64,000 nucleotides of DNA from Spirochaetaceae bacterium (GTDB lineage Bacteria; Spirochaetota; Spirochaetia; Treponematales; Rectinemataceae): NCBI GenBank assembly GCA_025358255.1, contig JANYKC010000015.1:62001-126000 (forward strand). The letters are read 5' to 3'. Below the pieces are notes generated by a model that saw only the letters and a list, made by a program, of their open reading frames with translations, ran no database searches and was not told the origin of the DNA. Of this stretch, positions 57,240 to 64,000 are shown piece after piece. The position numbers and the translations under genes were made by a program. Positions within the stretch are counted from its first letter, which is position 1. Every line of letters begins with the position of its first letter.

Positions 57240-59204
57240 ATGCTTCGCGCAACCCTCTATCGCATCGTCATGGCCATCGCCCTTGGCGCATCCCTGGTGG
57301 CGGCCCTTGGCGTGGGTGCCTTCGGGGCTTCCTACTACCGTCAGGTGCTCAACGAGGAGCGTGAACGCGGCTTCGCCGATCTCCAGCAGCGGATCCTCTT
57401 CATGGACCGCGTGTTCTCCCTTCCGGAAAGCGCCATGTTCGAGCGGGGGAAGACGGCCCTTCTCGCCCTCGATGCGAAATGGAAGGAGATGGGCGAACCG
57501 CCGAAAGCCGCCGAGGCGGAATTGCGCAGCTTGGCCGAGAGCCTCGACGTGGACGAGATCTACCTGATAGATGCCAGGAACGTGGTCGTGGCGACTTCCT
57601 TCGGCACGGACCTTGGCCTGGACTTCTCCGGCTTCAGCCGCGAATTCACCATCTTCCTGGAGGGTGTCCGGGGAAAGGGAGAGGTCGCGAACGAGCGGCT
57701 CTCTGTCTCGTCGCGCACGGGTGCCCTCAACAGCTATCAATACTACAGCGCCCCCGGCTCGAACTGGATCATCGAAATCTCCTGCGGCCTGGGCAAGGCC
57801 TTTCCCAGGGCCTACTCCGGCATGGGCTACGAGGAGTTCATGCGCCTCGACTTCGGTCCCTACCTGGCCAGTTCAGGGGCAGGACCCTTCGTCGCGTTCG
57901 ACGTGGTGAACTGCTCGGAGCGCCAATGCTGGTCGACCATCAAGCCAGGCCAGAAACGCGTGGTGGACGAGGCCATCATCAACGAGGCTTTCTCCAAGGG
58001 CGAGGCGATCAGGACGGCCGGGGGGCTCCGGCGATTCTATCGCCCTGTCCATGACGAATACGGAGGGGCCGCCTTCCTGGACCGGACGCTTGCGGAAATC
58101 GTCATTGACATCACGCCCCTTCGGCGCTTTGCCCTCCTCTCATTCTTCATTGGCCTGGCCAGTTGTTCCGCCGCGGGCCTCCTCTCCCTCATAGCCGCCC
58201 GCAGCTTCCTCGACCGTCCCATCGTCTCCCGTGTGGAAGCCCTCAGGGAGGCCATGGACAGGGCAGCCGGCGGCGAGCATGGGCTTTCCTTCGACCATGA
58301 GGGCGAGGACGAGATAGCCATCATAGGGGGTGGCCTCGAGGCGATGCTCGGGGAAGCGCGCGCGGCCGACGAAAAACTGCGCAACGCCAAATCCGCGGAG
58401 GCCATCGGCATCATGGCCGGCGGCCTTGCCCACGACATCAACAACCTCCTCACGGGGGCCGTGGGAGCCGCCACCTTCCTGCGGACCCGGCTGGACGAAG
58501 AGGGCAGCCTCCCTCCGGGCGAGGTCAGGGCCTCGCTCGAGCTGATAGAGCGGACCGGCGAACGTGGCAACATCCTGGTACGAGACCTCCTCGCCATCGC
58601 GAGGGCGGACCGGCCCGCGCCAAAGCCGGTTGACCTGGCAGCCCTCGTGACGGAGACGGCACAGCTCCTTTCGGCATCCGCGCCGCCCGACATCGTGATC
58701 GACATCGCCCTTCCAGCCGAACCTGCCATCGCCCTGGCGTCGGCCGAGGACCTTGGCAGGATCCTCCTCAACCTCGGAAAGAACGGCATGCAGGCGATGA
58801 CGGACATGCGCCCGCCTGAGGAAAAACGCGGTGGCAACCTCGGCTTCGTGCTCCGCAAGGAGACCATCCAGGCCCCCGACCCGTCCGGAAGGGACGGGGA
58901 CGACGAAAGGGCGTCCTGGCCCGAGAAGGAGGAATGGGTCATCGACGTGCGGGACAGCGGCGTGGGCATTTCGCAGGAAACCATGTCTCGGCTCTTCTCG
59001 CCCTTTTTCACGACCAAGCCCCACCGGGGCGGTTCGGGACTCGGGCTTGCGGCCTCCCGCGCCGTGGCGGAAGCGTACGGCGGCCAGATCCTCGTGCGCA
59101 GCGAATTAGGCAAGGGAACGATCTTCAGCCTGGTGCTGCCGGCCGCAAAGGGCGGCGGGGCTTCCATGGTGGCCGATGCCTCGGAGCCAAGGCAGGAGCC
59201 GTGA
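57240..59204 (+). CDS. Membrane sensor histidine kinase (Cache-like, HisKA)
   Basis: 654 aa. N-terminal helix (about 8-30), a 270-residue periplasmic domain with the strand pattern DEIYLIDARNVVVATSFGTD, second helix (about 296-320), HAMP-like linker (LDRPIVSRVEALREAMDRAA), then HisKA motif GGLAHDINNLLTGAVG (His about 399) and ATPase boxes (LLNLGKNGMQAM, RDSGVGIS, GGSGLGLAAS). The periplasmic domain has a CSERQC pair. The ATG is 1 nt after the soluble kinase stop, so both are on one message. No response regulator is adjacent. Confidence 0.87.
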   Translation: MLRATLYRIVMAIALGASLVAALGVGAFGASYYRQVLNEERERGFADLQQRILFMDRVFSLPESAMFERGKTALLALDAKWKEMGEPPKAAEAELRSLAESLDVDEIYLIDARNVVVATSFGTDLGLDFSGFSREFTIFLEGVRGKGEVANERLSVSSRTGALNSYQYYSAPGSNWIIEISCGLGKAFPRAYSGMGYEEFMRLDFGPYLASSGAGPFVAFDVVNCSERQCWSTIKPGQKRVVDEAIINEAFSKGEAIRTAGGLRRFYRPVHDEYGGAAFLDRTLAEIVIDITPLRRFALLSFFIGLASCSAAGLLSLIAARSFLDRPIVSRVEALREAMDRAAGGEHGLSFDHEGEDEIAIIGGGLEAMLGEARAADEKLRNAKSAEAIGIMAGGLAHDINNLLTGAVGAATFLRTRLDEEGSLPPGEVRASLELIERTGERGNILVRDLLAIARADRPAPKPVDLAALVTETAQLLSASAPPDIVIDIALPAEPAIALASAEDLGRILLNLGKNGMQAMTDMRPPEEKRGGNLGFVLRKETIQAPDPSGRDGDDERASWPEKEEWVIDVRDSGVGISQETMSRLFSPFFTTKPHRGGSGLGLAASRAVAEAYGGQILVRSELGKGTIFSLVLPAAKGGGASMVADASEPRQEP

Positions 59205-59210
59205 AGGCCC

Positions 59211-59239
59211 TTGTCCTTGCTCCCTTCCCCGCGTAACCT
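59211..59239 (+). promoter_or_regulatory. Promoter of the DUF4838 gene
   Basis: -35 TTGTCC, 17-bp spacer, -10 TAACCT, then 7 nt to the ATG at 59247. The match to consensus is moderate; the spacing again predicts a leaderless mRNA. Confidence 0.4.
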
Positions 59240-59246
59240 CTCGTGT

Positions 59247-61388
59247 ATGGAAATCGATGTCAGCCCTCCATGGCGGATCTTCCTCGTGGACGCCTCTTCC
59301 CCCACGGGCTTCATGGCGCCGGACCTTCTCGGAGCAAGGATCGCGCGCCCCCACGAGTGCGAGAACCCTTCCGAGTTCGCTGCCGCCGAGCTGGCTTCGT
59401 CCCTGGCGATGGTGGGTGGATCGCCCATCCTTGCCGGGACCGGCGATGAGGGCGAGGAAACAGGCATCATAATCCTGGACCCTGGCATCGTCCTTTCCCC
59501 GCGAGGCGGGATCGTCGAGGAATCCCCGAAACTGAGGAATTTCGCCTGGCGCGCATCCGGGAGGCGCATCGAAATCCATGGCGGTTCGGGAACAGGGCTT
59601 CTTGCGGGCTGCTACGATTTCCTCGAGGCCGCAGGATTCGCCTGGCCGAGCCCAATCTCGGCCCCCGTCATTCCAATGGCGGCCCACGCCCCCCAGCTGG
59701 GGGCAAGCCTCGCCCTGGTCAGGGGTTCGGGCTTCAGGCGCGGTCCCTTCCCCCTTCCTTGCCTCATCTTGGGCCATGGATCCTACCTGGAGCGCGGAGC
59801 CGACTACTTCCTTTGGGCGGCGCGCAACGGCTATGCCTCGATCTTCATCCATACGACCGGCGAGGCTATGGCCCTTGGCGCGGCCCCCCTCTCCCTCTAT
59901 GAGAAAATGCGGCCCGTCCTTGCGCCCATGGCCCGGCGCCTGGGCTTGGGCATGGAGCTTGGCGGCCATTCCCTCTCCTCCCTGTTGCCCCGCAGGCTCT
60001 TTGCGAAAAAACCCGGGCTATTCCGATTCTCAGGCGGCGCGCGGAAAGCCGACCGGAATTTCTGTCCCTCCAGCCGCGAGGCCCTCGATATCGTCGGAGC
60101 CAATTTCGCGGCCCATGTGGACAGCCACCCGGAGATCGGGGTCTTCCATGTCTGGCCGGATGACCTACCCGGGGGAGGCTGGTGCCAATGTCCGGAATGC
60201 GCCGGACTTTCGCCTGCCGCCCAATCGATCAAGGTGGCTGCGGTCCTGGGGCGCATCCTCTCGAGGCTGCGCCCGGGGGCGAAATTGTCCTTCCTTGCCT
60301 ACCATGACACCGAGGACCTGGGCACGGCGATCGAGGGCAATGACCGCCTGCCCGCCTCACTGGAACTCCTATGGGCTCCGCGGCTGCGCTCTTGGGCCAA
60401 GGGCTATGGTGATCAGTCCTCATCCCTCAACAGCGCCTCACTTAAACGCCTTGACGCGGCCCAGGAGACCTACCATGCGGCGGGAGGGTCGACCGTCTCG
60501 ATCTTCGAATACTGGGAGGACGCGGTCCTGTTCAAGACGGCGGTGCCGCCCCTGCCTTGCGTGATGGCGAAGGATCTCGACCACTATGCGCGTCGGGCCG
60601 GAATTGGCCGTGTGGGGATCCTCCTGACCGGCGACCGCCTTCCCCTGGCTCCCAGGCCCAACCCCTGGATTTTTCCCCGCCTCCTCCGGGAGGCGGCGGA
60701 AGGGGTGACCGACCCCGAAAGCCTGATGGTCCGCTGGGGTGAAGCCGTCTACGGCGGAGCCGCCGCGCCAATGCGCCGCTACTGGAAGGCCCTCGAAGCC
60801 GCGTGGGCAATCGACCTCGATTGGGAGGAAGGTGAGACGGCCCTCTTCATTCCCGAGCCCCGGAGCTCCTGTGCCAGCCATCCTCCAGCCGACTGGGGCG
60901 ATCCCTGGAAGACCGGCCTTGCCCGGCTTTCAGCCCGTCGGGAACGGTGCGAGGAGCTTTTCCGCCTGCTCAGGGAAGCCGAAGCGGACCTCGAGGAGGC
61001 GCTGGCGGTCGAGGCGCTTCCAACGGAATCGCGCCGCTGCGTAGAGGCGGAAAAAAAAGAGTACGCGATCGCATCGGGCATCCTCGAGGCCAACTGCGCA
61101 AGGATAGCCGCCTGGCATGAGGTGGCCATGGGTTCGCCGAGAACGGCCGCCGACCTCGCCCTCATCGCGCGTTCCATCCTCGACAGCGTCTACCGCGCCT
61201 ATCGCGCCGTTCCGGATCCGAGGGCCAGGCGCAACGGGCGCTTCCTTCTTTTCCTGTTTTACGAGCTAAGGTTCCGTGCCATGGCCCGTGGCCGTTCCCG
61301 AGGGATCCTGCCCCGCATCGGCGCCCTGCAAACCATGGCCGAACTGGGATTGCGGGCGGCAAGCATCCTGCGTCTTTGGGAGCCTTGA
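59247..61388 (+). CDS. DUF4838/glycosidase-like protein
   Basis: 713 aa from the ATG at 59247. The N-terminal part (about 90-140) has IEIHGGSGTGLLAGCYDFLE, as in GH20b/GH67N-type domains that precede glycosidase barrels. The middle reads VFHVWPDDLPGGGWCQCPEC, the signature of DUF4838 proteins, and GSTVSIFEYWEDAVLFKTAV. The C-terminal 200 residues are helical. Most relatives act on polysaccharides and are secreted, but this one starts MEIDVSPPWRIFLVDASSPT without a signal peptide, so it may be cytoplasmic. No sugar operon is nearby. Confidence 0.7.
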   Translation: MEIDVSPPWRIFLVDASSPTGFMAPDLLGARIARPHECENPSEFAAAELASSLAMVGGSPILAGTGDEGEETGIIILDPGIVLSPRGGIVEESPKLRNFAWRASGRRIEIHGGSGTGLLAGCYDFLEAAGFAWPSPISAPVIPMAAHAPQLGASLALVRGSGFRRGPFPLPCLILGHGSYLERGADYFLWAARNGYASIFIHTTGEAMALGAAPLSLYEKMRPVLAPMARRLGLGMELGGHSLSSLLPRRLFAKKPGLFRFSGGARKADRNFCPSSREALDIVGANFAAHVDSHPEIGVFHVWPDDLPGGGWCQCPECAGLSPAAQSIKVAAVLGRILSRLRPGAKLSFLAYHDTEDLGTAIEGNDRLPASLELLWAPRLRSWAKGYGDQSSSLNSASLKRLDAAQETYHAAGGSTVSIFEYWEDAVLFKTAVPPLPCVMAKDLDHYARRAGIGRVGILLTGDRLPLAPRPNPWIFPRLLREAAEGVTDPESLMVRWGEAVYGGAAAPMRRYWKALEAAWAIDLDWEEGETALFIPEPRSSCASHPPADWGDPWKTGLARLSARRERCEELFRLLREAEADLEEALAVEALPTESRRCVEAEKKEYAIASGILEANCARIAAWHEVAMGSPRTAADLALIARSILDSVYRAYRAVPDPRARRNGRFLLFLFYELRFRAMARGRSRGILPRIGALQTMAELGLRAASILRLWEP

Positions 61389-61458
61389 ATACCGGAAGGG
61401 ATGCCATCTGTCGCGATTTCACTGTCCCTCGCGCTTCTCCGGTCAGTATTTTAAATGC

Positions 61459-62082
61459 ATGAAGCCCATTCGAGATTATCCCGTCAAGGCGGGCATCCTC
61501 TTTTTCGCCGTCATCTCGCTTGCCGCCTGCGCTCCCAAAGCCCAGGCACAAGCTCGTCCACCGGTGACGCCGAGCGCGATCACCGACGCACAAGGAGAAT
61601 CCATGAAGGTCTTCGGCGCGGACGACGCGAGCGTCTGCTTTGTCCAGCCCACGGAGGAACTGAGGAAGAAGCTCTCCCCCGAGCAATACGCTGTCCTTGT
61701 GGAAGCCGCCACCGAGCCCCCCTTCCAGAATCCCTATTGGAACAACCACCAGGAGGGCATCTACGTGGACGCGATTGACGGCACGCCGCTGTTCAGCTCC
61801 CTTTCCAAATTCGATTCCGGCACCGGCTGGCCCAGTTTCTGGAGCCCCATAGACAAGGCCAGGATCGTCCTCGTGGAGGACAATTCCCTCGGGATGCGGC
61901 GCGTCGAGATCCGTGCCGCGGCATCAGGCGGACACCTCGGCCACCTCTTTGACGACGGCCCCAAGCCCTCGGGGCTCCGGTACTGCCTCAACTCGGCCTC
62001 CCTCCGTTTCATCCCCCGCTCCGATCTTTCGGCCCGAGGCTACGGATCGCTTGAGGGCCTTTTCGGAGGCGCGGGGAAATAA
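61459..62082 (+). CDS. msrB: Lipoprotein methionine-R-sulfoxide reductase MsrB
   Basis: 207 aa. A signal sequence ends in the lipobox SLAAC, so the enzyme should be anchored in the envelope. The MsrB domain (about 60-190) has FDSGTGWPSFWSP, GGHLGHLFDDGP and the catalytic Cys in LRYCLNSASLRF. The zinc-binding CxxC pairs of many MsrB proteins are absent. It repairs oxidised Met-R-sulfoxide in exported proteins. Usual partners (MsrA, thioredoxin) are not adjacent. A TATTTT at 6 nt before the ATG is a weak -10 candidate. Confidence 0.9.
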   Translation: MKPIRDYPVKAGILFFAVISLAACAPKAQAQARPPVTPSAITDAQGESMKVFGADDASVCFVQPTEELRKKLSPEQYAVLVEAATEPPFQNPYWNNHQEGIYVDAIDGTPLFSSLSKFDSGTGWPSFWSPIDKARIVLVEDNSLGMRRVEIRAAASGGHLGHLFDDGPKPSGLRYCLNSASLRFIPRSDLSARGYGSLEGLFGGAGK

Positions 62083-62118
62083 TACCCCAATCTGGCCGCT
62101 TTCCGCGCCTTCCAGTGG

Positions 62119-62147
62119 TTGCGCTGAAGGCGCCGTTGGACTAGGGT
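62119..62147 (+). promoter_or_regulatory. Promoter of the PilZ gene
   Basis: -35 TTGCGC, 17-bp spacer, -10 TAGGGT, short leader with GAGGTAATC ribosome site before the ATG. Confidence 0.45.
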
Positions 62148-62157
62148 TGAGGTAATC

Positions 62158-62922
62158 ATGGAAACAGGCGCGCTCGGAAAAAAGGTCTTTTTCCTCAACC
62201 CCATGCCGGTGTTGAGCGAAATCGTCGAGGAATTGGCCCGACGGGAGTTTGAGGTCTACCTGGCCCGGGGACATGACAGGCTGGCGCGTGTCCTCCAAAA
62301 GGAGACCGATTCCATCGTGTTCATCAATGTCGATGATAGGACCGAAGAGGCGGTCTGGGACCAGTATGTCAGGGATCTTGCCGCGGGCGAGGCGACCAAG
62401 GATGTAGGGATCGGGGTGCTCTCGATGAACGAGGACCGTGACCTCATGCAGAAGTACCTCATGGATCTCCAGGTTCGTTGCGGTTTCATCGTCGTCAAGA
62501 TCGGCGCCGCGAAGACCACGGAGATCCTCACCAAGACCCTCGAGGCGAACGAGGCCCGCGGCCGACGGAAGTTCGTCCGCGCCGTATGCCAGCCCGGCTC
62601 CGCCCAGGCCATCGTGGACATCGACGGCAAGGAATGGAGGGCCGAGCTCAGCGACCTCTCCTGTGCCGGTGTGGCCATGCGCTTCAAGGAAAACGCCAGT
62701 TTCCGGCCTGGCACCGTCCTGAAAAAGCTCCAGCTCTCCGTGAAGGGCACCAACATCCTCACGGACGGCTTTGTGGCGGCCAAGCGCGACGAGGCGGAAA
62801 ACCCGACCCATATCGTCATGTTCGCGCCGAACTCGCTCGATGATGTCAAGCGGGACAAGATCCGGGGCCTCATCTCCAAGATCAACCAGGCGTCCATGGA
62901 TTGCCTCCTGGATTCGATCTAA
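62158..62922 (+). CDS. PilZ domain c-di-GMP receptor
   Basis: 254 aa. The C-terminal half is PilZ with the RxxxR-type c-di-GMP motif RGRRKFVRA (about 141) and the second motif ELSDLSCAGVAMRF (D-x-S-x-x-G, about 165). The N-terminal half (LGKKVFFLNPMPVLSEIVEE to IGVLSMNEDRDLM) looks like a receiver-fold/YcgR-N-like domain without a phosphoacceptor Asp, as seen in spirochaete PilZ proteins. With the GGDEF protein at 27950 it suggests an active c-di-GMP circuit. Ribosome site GAGGTAATC. It overlaps the stop of the last kinase by 4 nt, tail to tail. Confidence 0.88.
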   Translation: METGALGKKVFFLNPMPVLSEIVEELARREFEVYLARGHDRLARVLQKETDSIVFINVDDRTEEAVWDQYVRDLAAGEATKDVGIGVLSMNEDRDLMQKYLMDLQVRCGFIVVKIGAAKTTEILTKTLEANEARGRRKFVRAVCQPGSAQAIVDIDGKEWRAELSDLSCAGVAMRFKENASFRPGTVLKKLQLSVKGTNILTDGFVAAKRDEAENPTHIVMFAPNSLDDVKRDKIRGLISKINQASMDCLLDSI

Positions 62923-64000
62923 GGGGCCGCCCCTTCCGCGGGCGGGACGGGGAAATAGACCCTGAACTCGCTCCCCAGGCCCGGCCGCGATTGCACCTCC
63001 GCGAAGCCATCATGGCTTTCGGCGATCGCGTATACGGTCGGAAGCCCCAGTCCATGGGAGCGCCCGTCGAGCTTGGTCGTATAGAAGGGATCGAACACCC
63101 GGGAAAGCTCGTCCTTGGCTATGCCAACCCCCTCGTCCTTGACCGAGAGTATCCAATACCGCCTTCCTGGCATCGGCTTGCCCTCCGGCGCCCCGCCGCT
63201 GAGGACGGCCACCACGGCCTTTCCGCCCTTGGCTTCGCCCGAGGGACGCATGATCGTCATCGAATCCGCCGCGTTGATGATGAGGTTGATGAGGACGCGC
63301 TCGACTTGGGCGCCTTCGGCCATGACCACGGCATCCTCGGGCATCACGGCGGAGAGGACGGTGACGGAGGCATCGATGCTGTTCCTGGTCAGCTGGAGGG
63401 CATGGTTCACCGCGTCGGCGAGGCGCACGGGCCGACGCTCCGAAGTGGATTTCCGTGCTATGGCGAGAAGCTGGCGGACAAGCTCCCCTCCGCGGCTGGC
63501 GGATGCGTCGATGAGATCGAGGCTTCCCCTGACCTCCCGGCGGTGCGCCGGTCCTTCCTCGTCCTCCCCCAGGCGGAGGACCGAGACCGTGCCCTTGATG
63601 CCCGTGAGGATATTGTTGAAATCGTGGGATAGGCCCGCCGCGAGGGTGCCGACGGCCTCCATCTTTTCCGCGAACTCGAGGCGGCGCCTCTCGGCGAGGG
63701 ACGCGGCAGCGGCGAGCTTTTCCGCGGTCACGTCCCGGATGATGGCCGCTGTCGCCGTCTTTTTCCGGCCCAGGTTTATGACAAAACCAGCGGACTGCAG
63801 CCAGCGCGTCGTTCCGGCCCGGTCCTTGATCGGATACTCGTTGATGCTGTTGGTCCAATTCACGGGCAATCCGTCCATCGCGTCCTGGAGCCGCCTGTGG
63901 ATCCTCCCCTCGGAGCCCGGAGCCTGGAAAGTCGGCACGAGGAAGGAACGCTGGGTGTCAAGAAGTGAATGCCCAATGACTTCGGAGGAAGCCACTCCGG
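62919..64000 (-). CDS. PAS-containing histidine kinase, 5' end outside the window
   Basis: At least 358 aa; the start lies beyond 64000 because the visible end opens within a PAS domain (NEYPIKDRAGTTRWLQSAGF). HisKA motif GLSHDFNNILTGIKG and ATPase boxes (LINLIINAADSM, KDEGVGIA, DGRSHGLGLPTVY) are intact; the catalytic half is like that of NtrB/ZraS kinases. No transmembrane segment is visible here. It is convergent with the PilZ gene (4-nt overlap). No response regulator is present in the window. Confidence 0.85.
   Translation of the reverse strand, partial: GVASSEVIGHSLLDTQRSFLVPTFQAPGSEGRIHRRLQDAMDGLPVNWTNSINEYPIKDRAGTTRWLQSAGFVINLGRKKTATAAIIRDVTAEKLAAAASLAERRRLEFAEKMEAVGTLAAGLSHDFNNILTGIKGTVSVLRLGEDEEGPAHRREVRGSLDLIDASASRGGELVRQLLAIARKSTSERRPVRLADAVNHALQLTRNSIDASVTVLSAVMPEDAVVMAEGAQVERVLINLIINAADSMTIMRPSGEAKGGKAVVAVLSGGAPEGKPMPGRRYWILSVKDEGVGIAKDELSRVFDPFYTTKLDGRSHGLGLPTVYAIAESHDGFAEVQSRPGLGSEFRVYFPVPPAEGAAP

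Overview
This window is high-GC (roughly two-thirds G+C), gene-dense bacterial chromosome. It encodes Gram-negative features: lipoproteins with lipoboxes, a small outer-membrane-barrel candidate and secreted periplasmic proteins. A 7TM-DISM receptor cyclase, many histidine kinases, an OppABCDF operon, a YerC-like TrpR protein and decayed repeat/FN3 surface proteins would fit a free-living, anaerobic or microaerobic spirochaete. That placement is inference from gene content only; no rRNA, tRNA or other marker gene is present. I saw no tRNA, rRNA, CRISPR array or intact mobile element.

Layout. 0-5.4 kb: receptor cyclase, small barrel protein, HEAT-repeat protein. 5.4-7.7 kb: two gene relics flanking an intact yaeQ. 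7.7-11.9 kb: DUF4139 protein, MFS exporter, lipoprotein. 12-15.7 kb: a tungsten-type aldehyde:ferredoxin oxidoreductase (AOR) with a four-cluster ferredoxin, divergent from a ThiF/ThiS-type sulfur-transfer pair. 15.8-20 kb: a sensor kinase and a badly decayed surface-protein gene. 20-25.6 kb: housekeeping genes (OsmC, purine phosphoribosyltransferase, NhaD-like transporter, YbaK, PadR, TrpR-like, cyclophilin). 25.6-28 kb: a less GC-rich scar with an IS3-type transposase relic, a DUF2007-like small protein, a possible degenerate RNase P RNA and a STAS-like protein. 28-32.2 kb: GGDEF, J-domain, YgjP-like, aminoglycoside-type nucleotidyltransferase, small membrane protein. 32.3-38.2 kb: oppABCDF. 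38.6-43.7 kb: NarL/NarX-type pair and a large hybrid kinase. 43.8-48.1 kb: sbcDC. 48.2-52 kb: two flotillin-family proteins plus an NfeD-like partner. 52-56.4 kb: MATE exporter, creatinase-like M24 protein, SCP2 protein, TetR. 56.5-64 kb: three kinases, a DUF4838 protein, lipoprotein MsrB, PilZ protein; the last kinase runs off the end.

Signalling dominates: one cyclase, one diguanylate cyclase, one PilZ protein, six histidine kinases and only one stand-alone response regulator, so several kinases must act on partners encoded elsewhere.

The most interesting cross-cutting signal is promoter placement. For about ten genes the -10 box lies only 6-9 nt before the start codon and no Shine-Dalgarno sequence is present, e.g. 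TTGACA-16-TATAAT-6-GTG for the TetR gene. This predicts widespread leaderless mRNAs next to genes with ordinary ribosome sites. Other notable items are the (DGASK)n insertion in the AOR, the AOR-ThiF/ThiS pairing, the RNase P-like relic, and several decayed genes whose frameshifts tend to fall in G/C homopolymers.
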